This document shows, one piece after another, positions 8,643 to 17,588 of a stretch of DNA of 25,270 nucleotides. The stretch is from Ramicandelaber brevisporus (taxonomy: Eukaryota > Kickxellomycota > Ramicandelaberales > Ramicandelaberaceae). The stretch is from NCBI GenBank assembly GCA_025201865.1, contig MU602811.1, forward strand, positions 18,599 through 43,868. Reading direction: 5' to 3'. Both the position numbers and the translations under genes were made by a program. A model generated the notes under the pieces. It had not been told where the DNA came from. It saw only the letters and a program-made list of their open reading frames with translations, and made no database searches. The stretch's first letter is position 1. Each line of letters begins with the position of its first letter.

Positions 8643-10208
8643 TTAGCTTTTAGAAAAGTTATCAATCTGCTTTGTCGTAGTATTCATTTTCGCGCCAAGA
8701 CGGTCAACATCATCTTCCATTTCCCTCAGCAGCTGATTCTGGATGTCCAGCTCCTGTCCAATGGTTGTGGCAATATCCTTCTGACGTAATATTACATCAC
8801 GCAATCTCTCCACGCTCTTATCTTGGTTATCGAACATTTGCTTCTGAAGCTGCAGCATTTGCTTATCATCCAGTTTGCGAGTCACTTCTGTCTCTTCGTA
8901 GTGCTTTTGCAACAATTGCTGTTGAACTGGGTTCAAGCCAAACGCGCGAGTTGTTCGAGGAATCATGTTTGGTGTCTGCATTCTAGAGTTTGGAGCTGAG
9001 GCTGACGACGTGGATGCAGACTGCGCTGCTATTGACGAGGTGGAATTCAACTGAGGAGTGTTTGATGGGTTCATGAGAACCTGCCGACTAGCCTCGCTAG
9101 CTGTGCCAGCGGTTGTCGTAGCCACAGCCAACCGCGTCAGTACCGCTCGCTCTTCAACCAATGCAGTCAGCATTGCTCTTCGTCTATTAATCTCTGCATT
9201 ACTCAATGGAGTTGGACAATATGGACTCTTGACGCCAAGTGAGTTCAATCCATTGTCCAGGTCTGCCATTCTCTTGCCCAGCACTGTCAGCATCTTCCTA
9301 GCCTGTACTCGAGATTGATGAGAGAGTGTAGTCTCACCACGCGCAGCCGCAGTGTCTCTCTGACGAAGTGCAGATCGTACAGCATCTGCCATTTGCTTAA
9401 CTTCGTGTATATCTGTCATCCAGCTCTCGGGACTGTACACGAGCTGACTGTTTGAGCTGTTGGCATTTGCTTCACTGGTGAATGCAGACGCAGATGGCGC
9501 AGATGAAGTTGCCGCCGCCGCCGTCGTCGTCACTTGAGACTGAGATGAGCCACCAAATGGAAGCCATGAGAAGAATGACGTTGACGAAGCTGCTGCTGGT
9601 TTCTCTGATTGTGCTTGAACAGATGCATGTTTGATATTGAGGAACTTTATCCACTCTGGAGCGGCTCTCCATCTCGAATCTGGACTCGCAAATAGCGCTG
9701 ATAAATATCGTTCCAAGCCAAGACGTCGCTCCTCAAGAAATGTTGGATCAAATGAACTGCTGAATCCAATCAATGAACTCAGCTGGCTGTGTGTCTTAAC
9801 AGGTAATGACACCGGTGGTTCTGACGCATCTCTTCCATTCAAGTCACTTGATGCATCATTATTGCCAGTGCCAGAGGGGATGCCACGTGTGATCGATGAG
9901 AACAGTGCAGGGTTTGTCAAGAATCCAAGACCACTCGTATCATTGCTTCGATTGGATCCGCCGGTGAGCGACAGTCGTTCCGCTTCCACTGCTTGTTGAT
10001 GGAATTTGACCAGCGCAGCGTTGAGCGTGTCAAACTCGCTGTATCGTCTCCAGACTGACCACGATCGCACCGACTCTCGAACTTCAATTCTGTAGGCAAC
10101 GTGCTTTGACGGCAACGAGACCACGGCGTACTCGGGCACACTGATTTGTCGAATCGCTGCAGTCGCTGCTGCTGCTGCTGCTGTTCTGGTTGCTGATGAG
10201 TCGGTCAT
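8643..10208 (-). CDS. VAM7: Vam7-like Qc-SNARE with PX domain (vacuole fusion)
   Basis: 521 aa from ATG 10208 (MTDSSATR) to TAA 8643-8645. Residues ~20-193 are a PX domain that should bind PI3P: VPEYAVV, WRRYSEFDTL with the key Arg at ~55, a Ser/Gly insert, SLPVK, and a final helix EERRLGLERYLSALF. Residues ~263-365 match the middle helices of fungal Vam7 (ESWMTDIHEVKQMADAV, then NAEINRRRAMLTALVEER). Residues ~451-511 are a Qc-SNARE motif (ELDIQNQLLREMEDDVDRL) with the ionic-layer Gln at ~490. There is no membrane segment, as in Vam7, so recruitment is by PX and the HOPS/SNARE complex. Yeast Vam7 is 316 aa; the excess is low-complexity linker. The frame stays open ~72 codons upstream of the ATG but contains no other ATG. 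The start context is weak (T at -3). Confidence 0.95.
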   Translation of the reverse strand: MTDSSATRTAAAAAATAAIRQISVPEYAVVSLPSKHVAYRIEVRESVRSWSVWRRYSEFDTLNAALVKFHQQAVEAERLSLTGGSNRSNDTSGLGFLTNPALFSSITRGIPSGTGNNDASSDLNGRDASEPPVSLPVKTHSQLSSLIGFSSSFDPTFLEERRLGLERYLSALFASPDSRWRAAPEWIKFLNIKHASVQAQSEKPAAASSTSFFSWLPFGGSSQSQVTTTAAAATSSAPSASAFTSEANANSSNSQLVYSPESWMTDIHEVKQMADAVRSALRQRDTAAARGETTLSHQSRVQARKMLTVLGKRMADLDNGLNSLGVKSPYCPTPLSNAEINRRRAMLTALVEERAVLTRLAVATTTAGTASEASRQVLMNPSNTPQLNSTSSIAAQSASTSSASAPNSRMQTPNMIPRTTRAFGLNPVQQQLLQKHYEETEVTRKLDDKQMLQLQKQMFDNQDKSVERLRDVILRQKDIATTIGQELDIQNQLLREMEDDVDRLGAKMNTTTKQIDNFSKS

Positions 10209-10246
10209 CGAGTACTTCTCATCTATCGAAATGAACGTTGAATAGA

Positions 10247-10321
10247 TTGGTTGGTAGTTTGTTGGTTGATAGTTTGGTTGGTAGTTTGGTTGGTAGTTTG
10301 GTTGGTAGTTTGGTTGGTAGG
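10247..10321. repeat. 12-bp tandem repeat (TTGGTTGGTAGT)n in the Vam7-like leader
   Basis: About six units of a 12-bp repeat, the first ones imperfect, lie 39-113 bases upstream of the Vam7-like ATG. On the minus strand it is in frame with the gene and would read as Tyr-Gln-Pro-Asn repeats, but no ATG precedes it. Confidence 0.9.
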
Positions 10322-10620
10322 TCGATGATACTCGGGTTTCGAGTGGAAAGGATGACGTGTTTGAGTCCCTTCTTTCCCTGTCTCTCCCGGCCAAAACGTA
10401 CTTATTGTTATTGGACGGTCCCAGTCATTCACCTTGCATCCATCCGTCTTCATTTGGCGGTCTTTTCGATAACATCACAAACGGCATACATTGTAATCTC
10501 GTGTCAGTTACCGTGACAAAAATGGAGAGAGATCCCAGTCAAACCAATCCGCGTTTTATGGAAATATGCTGGCCCAATGTGGAATCGAGGAAGCAATCAA
10601 CAATGATAGTGTATCAGCGA

Positions 10621-10660
10621 ATATGAGTGGGTATGAGTGAATATGAGTGGATATGAGTAC
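10621..10660. repeat. 10-bp tandem repeat (ATATGAGTGG)x4
   Basis: Four contiguous 10-bp units (atatgagtgg, gtatgagtga, atatgagtgg, atatgagtac) with one to three mismatches each. Confidence 0.9.
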
Positions 10661-10685
10661 CTGTAGACCACCGGAGTTTATCCTT

Positions 10686-10719
10686 CAACAAAACAAAACA
10701 AAACAAAACAAAACAAAAA
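10686..10719. repeat. (AAAAC)n pentanucleotide microsatellite
   Basis: A nearly perfect run of about six AAAAC units, 25 bases beyond the 10-bp repeat. Confidence 0.9.
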
Positions 10720-10803
10720 GAGGTCCCGCGAGACTAGGCAACACGCAGGCCGAGAGTTATTAACTGTCATTCTCCGACGTACATGCATGCAAGTTCCCAA
10801 ATG

Positions 10804-10844
10804 TTGAGAGAGTGTGAGTGAGAGCATGAGAGAGAGAGAGAGAG
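10804..10844. repeat. GA microsatellite
   Basis: GA dinucleotides with GT and CA interruptions at the left edge, ending in a pure GA run. Confidence 0.85.
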
Positions 10845-12955
10845 AACTAAAAAAAAGAAGCAAGAGTACCCAATATCGCACAAGAGAGCGTCGTTGTTCT
10901 TGTGCGAGTCCTCACGTTCACTCTCTCCAACACTTTCCGTCGTATCTGGTGGTTATATTCACTGTGAAGAACCCCGTACTCCAAACAAAACGAAGCAAAC
11001 AAAAAAGAAAAACAACGACAGCAACTGCGACGACAACGTCAAAAAACACTACAACAGCAACAACAACAACAGCTACAATAACAACAACCCGTTTGCTGAC
11101 CTCGTTTCTGCTTCTCTTCTTTCTATACTCAAAACAACAACCAAAACATCAAACGACCTCTTTCATCTGCTTCTTTCGCACTCATATAACACTCATTTAT
11201 TGTGTGCCTATCTGCTATCTTTAAGTAGTTTGTCTATTATTCTCGTGTATATACTTTGTTACACTTGTCTGTTCATACTTCTTTTTTCCTTCCTTTCATT
11301 GCACATTCCATTATTTGTTCTATTTTTTTCATCCTATTCCTGTACAAGGTCCAATTGGTACGTTAATCGATACTGTCACTGTCTTCGCACTACTGTATTG
11401 CAACAAATGCTTGTTTGGGGGGGGGAGAGGAGAGGAACGTGTTTTATTATAACCTGTTGTGCAACCCTGTCACAAATTACGCCTCATCTAAAAAAAAAAC
11501 AACAACTATATACTTTCAGCATGTCCTTCACATTATGCTCTGTCACCACCATTACAGTGTTCTTCTCTGTTCGGTCACTTTGTCGCCCTTCCCCTCTTCT
11601 CCTCCCCCAACTTTATCACAAAGGAGGTTGCCTCGTGGAATTACGCGACCTGCCGATCCACCCATTCTCTCTCTCCCATCCTCTCTCCATTACAATTTGT
11701 CACAAGCACAAGACAAGAGGCACACTCTCATCGATTTGTCTCTTTTTGTTTTGTTTACAAAGTTTTGGCTGGTGTGAGCGTACACCAAAAAAAAATTAAC
11801 GGAGGTGCGCTCGTGAACACTCCCCTTTTACATGAGCAGCAATCCCAACTGATCTGCACATTGTTCTGCACTCTGTATCTAGTTTAGACACATACTTCCT
11901 CGTCGTTGCCACCATTTTTCATCGGCTACAACCTTTCTTTTTGTTTCACTTGTTTGCCACCATCGTTCAAAAATACATCGATTCGAATCATATTCTCACT
12001 AGCCATTCTCTGAGAACCATTTCCCACGCAATCGGCAAAATCAGCACCATTTCTTTTCTGTTTTCTCACAAGGGCTGCCAGTTGCCTCTTTCTCTCCGCT
12101 CCTACTCTTTGAACAAAAGCCGAGTTACTGGGACTAGAGCCTGCGTACCATTCAGGGAGGAAGAAAAAAAAACAAGTAACAACTAGCAGCACACAGTTCC
12201 TGTATCTCACATTCTGATCCTGTTACCAGAGTTACCGTTCCTTTCTTTTGTTACCAATTTTTTCTTTCTTTCTTTTATCACTATACACATAGACCCACTT
12301 ATCGGAGTCATATCATTCTCTCAGTCTCTCTCTGCCACTCCCATTCTCTCCCATTCTCTCTCTCTCTCTACATCTATCTCTTTACGCATTGAAGTATAAA
12401 CCGTGTGGTACGTGCTTTGCTGTTGTCGAGAGTCGTTGTGCTAGTGTCTTTATTAGTTTCGAGGTCACAAAGTAAGCTCACGAGAGCGCCTCTACGTCAC
12501 AAATTGCCACTCTTTCGTTGTTGTGTTTTTTTTTTTCCTTCTTTTCTGACGTGTGCTTGAGTTGTTGTTGCGCTGCTCACTCTTCCTTGGCCATATTCAT
12601 TGTCATCACTGTGTTCCCATTCCCCTCACCGCTTTGAGCCGATACGTGTAACTCGCTCTTTTTTCCCTGCAGGTCACCAAAGCATACTCTTGCTGTGTTT
12701 GCTTTTATTACTACTACTACTACTCTTCATTATTTATTATTTTTTTACGCTCTCGTGAGGAGACGGATGGTTTGACCACGTTGGCGCCGCTTCCACTTGA
12801 CGCGTTTGCGAACATTCCTATCACACTTCAGCCTTCACATATCATAGCCAATTACACTGTAAAGTGGATTTCGACACTTCGTATTCCCAGCCTCGCCTCA
12901 CTATCAAAAAAGCCACTCACTAGGCTTCTTCTAATACTCTGTTGCTTTTAGATAT

Positions 12956-12965
12956 TATATATATA
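12956..12965 (+). promoter_or_regulatory. candidate TATA element for the SNF1-beta transcript
   Basis: The string TATATATATA is the clearest TATA-like element in the gene-poor region. It is ~1.4 kb upstream of the SNF1-beta ATG, so it would need a long or spliced leader. The sequence is symmetric and its direction is not determined. Confidence 0.25.
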
Positions 12966-13912
12966 CGTATCCACATACTCACATTTAGATAACGTGAAAG
13001 ACGCCACTAACATCTATCGCAATCATCCTCCTTGACTGGCTGACTGGCTGACTGTTGACTGTTAATTTTCCCATACTAATATCCTTCCAGCACAACTCCT
13101 TTATTTGATTAGCTCTCCTTTATTATCACTTCTGTCTTTAGTACTATTGTTACTGTTGTTGTTGTTTTTATTTACTCGTTGTTTACTGTTCGTAGAGAGA
13201 AAGAGACCTCCGCAATCCCTCAGTTTGGTCAATCTCTCCTCCTCCTCCTCCCTTCTTGCAGAGTGTTTTTTATTTTTGGTTTGTTTTTGGGTTGGTTTGG
13301 TTTGGTTCATCTGCAGTCTCTTGCTTTCAAACTCTAATCTCCATCCTATCCCGCTGTCCAGTCTCCTTTCCTGTCACTGTTTGCTGATCTCTCTGTCTTT
13401 CTCTTTCTCTCCCTCTCCATATACACAAAGTTACTCGTGTGCCACATAAAGCAAATGCGCCACAACGAGGGCAACAGTTCCGCCATCTCTCGTTAAAACA
13501 CCATCCACTTCCTTCCAGCGTCCAGCGTCCTCCCAACGTCCTTCTTTCTGCCAACCCTGCCAACCCTGTCCTCATTATTCTCTTCTCATTATTCTCTCTC
13601 TCTCTTTCCTTCTTCCTCTTCGTCTCCAGATTGCACCCGGTTCACCTTTCGCTCTTTGCAGTCACTTGAGCGACAGCATCCATTTGCATCCCCACGCAAG
13701 ACTTGTGCCTGTTTTAAAAGCCTCGATTTTGTGCATCGTTCCTGTCTGTGTCCTTGTCTTTGTCTCTATTTCTGTCTTTGTGTCTTGGCCGTGTTCTGGT
13801 TGGTGCATCTCGTAAAGAGAGATTCAGTTTCTTTTTTTGTCTCCGCAGTTCACAACAGTTTGGGAATCGGTGCATTTCCATTCACCAGATTTGGTTATAA
13901 GGGAAAAGAAGA

Positions 13913-14345
13913 GTAAGTATAAGAATAGGAATAAGAAGAGGAAACAGTAGAAGTAGAAGTGGAAGTGGAAACCGCAGCAGCACTTCCCTCTTCTACATTG
14001 TCACTTACTGTTGTTCTCTCTCTTTATTTCTCTCTATTCCTCATTCACATTTGCAATACAATAGATAACCCTATCATCCTTCATTATTCACCCTTCATTC
14101 CTCGTTCCTCGTTCCTCGTTCTTCTTCGCTCTTCATCCCCTCATCCTTGCGCTCACTTACTCACTCATTTCTCTGCCATTCTTTTCTTTGTTTCTTCTTT
14201 ACAACATCATTTCTCGCTTGGTCATTCCATCCACCTCTTTGTCTCTTACTCAGTATCTCCAGGTAAAAGTTGGTTCGTTATCTGTTCCTTTCCACAGGGT
14301 TTCTTTGTTCTCTTTTGGGACTTTTTGTTTTTTTGACAATTGCAG
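13913..14345 (+). other. candidate 5' leader intron of the SNF1-beta gene
   Basis: GTAAGTAT at 13913 is a near-ideal 5' splice site. A T-rich tract ending TTTTTTTGACAATTGCAG at 14345 is a strong 3' site, 47 bases before the ATG. The interval is CT-rich. A second donor, GTAAAA at 14263, would give an 83-base intron to the same acceptor. Another acceptor-like site (CTCCGCAG, ending 13848) would define an exon 13849-13912. No coding extension is implied. Confidence 0.4.
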
Positions 14346-14392
14346 CGACGTCTTTGCACACACGCGTCCGCTCCTCTCTTATAGACATAGAG

Positions 14393-17323
14393 ATGAGTGA
14401 TCTACTGAGCAACGCAGAACAACAGAAACAACAGCAGCAACAACAGCAGATACAGCAACAAGAGCAACGGCAACGAAAGTATCGACTTGGCTCATCCTCA
14501 GGAGTTTCCGCATCAGTAACAGCACCAGCCGTCTCGTCCAATGTTGAAGAAGCCAATGAAGTGACCAGCCCTTTAAGATTATCAATGCATCCAACTGCAG
14601 AAGCCATTGCCAGCATTGCAGCTTTCGCTCAACAAACAGCCAGTTTTAGACCCAGATGGACACCGCAAACAGTATCTCATCCCTCACAGCGGCAACAACT
14701 ACATCAGCAACTACAACAGCAACAACTGCAACAACTGCAGCAGCAACGACAACAACAACAACAACAACAATATCAACAGCAACAGCCTTTTACGTTCATG
14801 ATGCCTCACCCTTTGCAATTGCAACTCCCATTGCTGTCGTCATTGACCAATTCTCACAATCACCAGTCACAACTAACGACGCCCTCTACTGGGATTCAGT
14901 CAACAGTTCAACCGGCAACAGTCTTTGTGTCACAAACAGTAACACCAGCAGTGACCAGTACAAGCGCTGTGACCACAAATAATGTTGTATACTCTGGTGC
15001 AGGTCAACTATTGCAGTATGAACACAAAAATCAGCCGCCGCCACCACCACCACCACTGCCGCCGCCGCCGCCGCCGCTATCGTCGTCGCTGCAACCCTCT
15101 TCTACTGCGATACCAGCAGCCTCAAAACCCTTGCAAATTATAACATCGACGTCGACACAGTCTCAAAACACGCCAGTGACGCCGTTCCCAGCATCAGCGG
15201 TGAGTCCAAGAGACCAGCTGCAGCCAGTGTTTGCGGCCATCTCGTTGGCTTCAAACAGACCCATGCTGTCACCGGTTGCACCAAGCTCTGTGATCAGCAC
15301 AGATGGTGCAACTCGACACTTGTATCCAACGGGTAGAGGAGCTGGATATCGACACTCATTGACCCCAACTCATGTGTCGGCTTCAAACCCTTTGCAGATA
15401 CAAATGATGCAACAACTCCAGTATCAGCAGCTATATCAATACCAGCAGTATCAACAACACCAACAACACCAACATCAGCATCAGTATCAACAGGGTCTGA
15501 TTGCACCGTCAATGAATGTTAATAGAAGGCTGTCAGCCCCAACAAGTAGCCAGATTGCCAGGAGAGATAATGATTCACCAGTCCCGTCCGCGCGGTCAAC
15601 TACAACCAGCGCAAGCTCTAGTAAAAGCAGAATTAACAGTGTACGGCGAGACAGTGCTTCAGCGTCAGTATCAAATGCAGCATCAAACAGAACATCAAGC
15701 AGTCGACTGGGCAGTGAGGCAGCTGGTGCAGTTCAAACAATCTTGGAATCAGCAAATGAGGGCGAAGATGCAGATTACCACGATGGAAATGGTGATAATG
15801 ATAACCGTGATGATATTGATGATGGTGATTATAGTAATGTAGATAGTGGCACGGGCATTCCGTCGCGAAGAGGTGCAGAGCTGATGCTGGGCGAGTTGGA
15901 GAATTCTGCATCAAAACGGCGAAGACTCAGTAGCCAGGATTATGACAGTAGATTGCCAATTCAACAGACGCTGACACAGATGGAGACACGGACACAGACA
16001 GAGCAGCCGCAGAGATTATCGATTGATACATCCACAGATAGCACGACTACAGCCAGAACATTGCTGGCATCGCCTATTGTTAACTTACCTGCCAACAATC
16101 CGCTCCAGCAGCCACAGTTTTTACCACCTGTCCTACTGCATCCACCAACGACATCAGCTGCCGCGGCAGCCATTGCAACTCCTATCCATACACCAGCCAC
16201 AGCGACAGCGACACCAACAAATGTTGATGCTGTACCAGCCGTGTCTGTTGCGGTTGCCATCAACTTTTTTGGACATGCTGGCTCCGTCTGTGTGATTGGC
16301 TCATTTTCCAACTGGACAACCGCTGCCTTTATGGATCGAGTCGACGTGGGTGTTCACAACGGCGTCATCTACTCTCAGTTTCGTGTCATCATGGACATTC
16401 TACCTGGCAAACACTGGATACTGTTCATTGCAGACAACTCAATCCAAGTATCGCGCCTGTATCCAGTGATCCAAACAACTCATGGCTACGCAATAAACTG
16501 GTTTGACACTTCTCAGAATGCAGTGTCCCCGGCTGATCTTCAGCAACAGCCGCGATTCCCATTGAGAACAATTCAGGTGGATCAGTCGCGGCTGCACACT
16601 TGGCTGTTGAGCGCTGTTAACGAGGCTGCGCGAGGTGCTGCAAGAGCCAAAGCCGCGGTTGCTGCCGCCACAGTCGCATCTGGCGCTGGCGGAGTAACTG
16701 CCCAGGCTGCTGCTGCCGCTGCTGCTGCTCTCAGTTCGGCCATCCCGCTCGAGAACCGAGGCGACGCAATGAGCTTGGATGAGCTGACACGCTTGCTCGA
16801 TGATACATTTGTCCTTTCGACAACCCGCACTCCGCCAGGCGAGTATTCCACCGAGATTCCAGCCACTCTGTACATGCCCGGTTCTAACTCACCTGCTGTT
16901 TTATCAGCTCCTTTGAGAGAATTGCGAACCTTCCCACCGCAGCTCGAACTTGGCGTATTGCGAGAGTCTGGCACTGACGTTGCAACCGCCAACCTACCTG
17001 TGCCGACAGACGTTGAATTGGGTCACATGAGCTCTGGCAGACCGCGCGACGCTCCAAATGGCACAGTTTACATGGCAACGACTACGAGATATCGGGAGAA
17101 ATATATAACGACTGTTTATTGTAGAAATCCGTCTGAAATATCGACTTCGACTACAATGACCAATAGCGATAATACTAATAATGATTCATATACATCTACC
17201 ACCACTACAACCACAGCTACTATTACTACCACGAATACCATCACCACTACTACTACTACTACGACGACTACTACTAAACCTGCTGCCTCATCTTCATCTT
17301 TGTGTTTAATTAACTGTTCTTGA
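14393..17323 (+). CDS. SNF1/AMPK protein kinase beta subunit (Gal83/Sip2 family)
   Basis: 976 aa from ATG 14393 (MSDLLSNAEQ) to TGA 17321-17323. The frame is open ~40 codons upstream but with no ATG. Residues ~617-706 are a CBM48/AMPK-beta domain: AINFFGHAGSVCVIGSFSNW, the LPGKHW turn, FIADNSIQVS, and a closing HGYAINWF. It resembles the yeast Gal83/Sip2 version more than the mammalian one. Residues ~820-913 are the ASC domain that joins the catalytic and gamma subunits (FPPQLE, LPVPTDVELGHM, TTRYREKYITTVY). The first ~600 residues are Gln-, Ser- and Pro-rich linker, against 417 aa for the whole of yeast Gal83. Residue 2 is Ser, so the N-myristoylation seen in many beta subunits is not possible from this start. 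A ~60-aa Thr-rich tail follows the ASC domain, where family members normally end. The complex controls the response to carbon and energy limitation. Confidence 0.93.
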   Translation: MSDLLSNAEQQKQQQQQQQIQQQEQRQRKYRLGSSSGVSASVTAPAVSSNVEEANEVTSPLRLSMHPTAEAIASIAAFAQQTASFRPRWTPQTVSHPSQRQQLHQQLQQQQLQQLQQQRQQQQQQQYQQQQPFTFMMPHPLQLQLPLLSSLTNSHNHQSQLTTPSTGIQSTVQPATVFVSQTVTPAVTSTSAVTTNNVVYSGAGQLLQYEHKNQPPPPPPPLPPPPPPLSSSLQPSSTAIPAASKPLQIITSTSTQSQNTPVTPFPASAVSPRDQLQPVFAAISLASNRPMLSPVAPSSVISTDGATRHLYPTGRGAGYRHSLTPTHVSASNPLQIQMMQQLQYQQLYQYQQYQQHQQHQHQHQYQQGLIAPSMNVNRRLSAPTSSQIARRDNDSPVPSARSTTTSASSSKSRINSVRRDSASASVSNAASNRTSSSRLGSEAAGAVQTILESANEGEDADYHDGNGDNDNRDDIDDGDYSNVDSGTGIPSRRGAELMLGELENSASKRRRLSSQDYDSRLPIQQTLTQMETRTQTEQPQRLSIDTSTDSTTTARTLLASPIVNLPANNPLQQPQFLPPVLLHPPTTSAAAAAIATPIHTPATATATPTNVDAVPAVSVAVAINFFGHAGSVCVIGSFSNWTTAAFMDRVDVGVHNGVIYSQFRVIMDILPGKHWILFIADNSIQVSRLYPVIQTTHGYAINWFDTSQNAVSPADLQQQPRFPLRTIQVDQSRLHTWLLSAVNEAARGAARAKAAVAAATVASGAGGVTAQAAAAAAAALSSAIPLENRGDAMSLDELTRLLDDTFVLSTTRTPPGEYSTEIPATLYMPGSNSPAVLSAPLRELRTFPPQLELGVLRESGTDVATANLPVPTDVELGHMSSGRPRDAPNGTVYMATTTRYREKYITTVYCRNPSEISTSTTMTNSDNTNNDSYTSTTTTTTATITTTNTITTTTTTTTTTTKPAASSSSLCLINCS
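17197..17276 (+). repeat. ACT/ACC/ACG Thr-codon microsatellite
   Basis: An imperfect ACN repeat encodes the Thr-rich C-terminal tail of the SNF1-beta protein; the right half is nearly pure ACT. Confidence 0.9.
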
Positions 17324-17330
17324 GAATTAT

Positions 17331-17582
17331 GTAAGTATCGACTCCCCCTGAAGTTAACGATGCTTTGGAGTGAATTCGAGATCAAAACAGAGAAAAAAGA
17401 GCACAGCACGTCCACCCCCTCTTTCTCCATCTCCTTGATCTCATCTTCTCCTCCATTTCATTTCACTCGCCTGTCTCTCTCCCTCCCATTTCCAATACTG
17501 TCAACAACTACACACACACACACACTCGCATACACATACACACACACAGACACAGACACACAAATTATCTTCTTTTTATTAG
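17331..17582 (+). other. candidate leader intron of the CSC1-like channel gene
   Basis: GTAAGT at 17331 starts 7 bases after the SNF1-beta stop codon. A T-rich tract ending TTCTTTTTATTAG at 17582 ends 6 bases before the channel ATG. The 252-base interval is CT- and CA-rich. It would nearly fill the 265-base gap between the two genes. I do not see a strong branch point. Confidence 0.5.
17510..17562. repeat. CA microsatellite
   Basis: CA dinucleotides with a few TA, GA and CTCG interruptions, inside the candidate leader intron and immediately before its T-rich tract. Confidence 0.9.
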
Positions 17583-17588
17583 GTAACG

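Larger units (their letters stand above)
10209..14392. other. 4.2-kb gene-poor divergent intergenic region, pyrimidine-rich on the + strand
   Basis: This lies between the divergent Vam7-like (-) and SNF1-beta (+) genes. I find no convincing protein gene on either strand; the longest frame (10894-11799, +) starts at TTG and encodes low-complexity hydrophobic sequence. From about 11100 to 14340 the + strand is dominated by C and T, with many short TTCTCT/CTTTC tracts and T-runs followed by CAG. Short tandem repeats occur at 10621-10660, 10686-10719, 10804-10844, 13033-13062 and 14098-14122. A T/A run at 12956-12965 could be a TATA element. I interpret the region as regulatory DNA plus a long, possibly spliced 5' leader of the SNF1-beta gene; a noncoding transcript is an alternative. 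Confidence 0.5.

Noticed and set aside
10894-11799. 301-codon open frame on the + strand in the gene-poor region
   Set aside because: It begins with TTG, has no ATG until far inside, and encodes Asn/Lys runs then Leu/Phe/Ser-rich sequence that simply reflects the CT-rich DNA. No domain is recognisable.
14270-14392. 41-codon hydrophobic extension before the SNF1-beta ATG, resembling a membrane segment
   Set aside because: It starts at TTG and its DNA is the polypyrimidine tract and acceptor of a candidate leader intron, which explains the Phe/Leu-rich translation.
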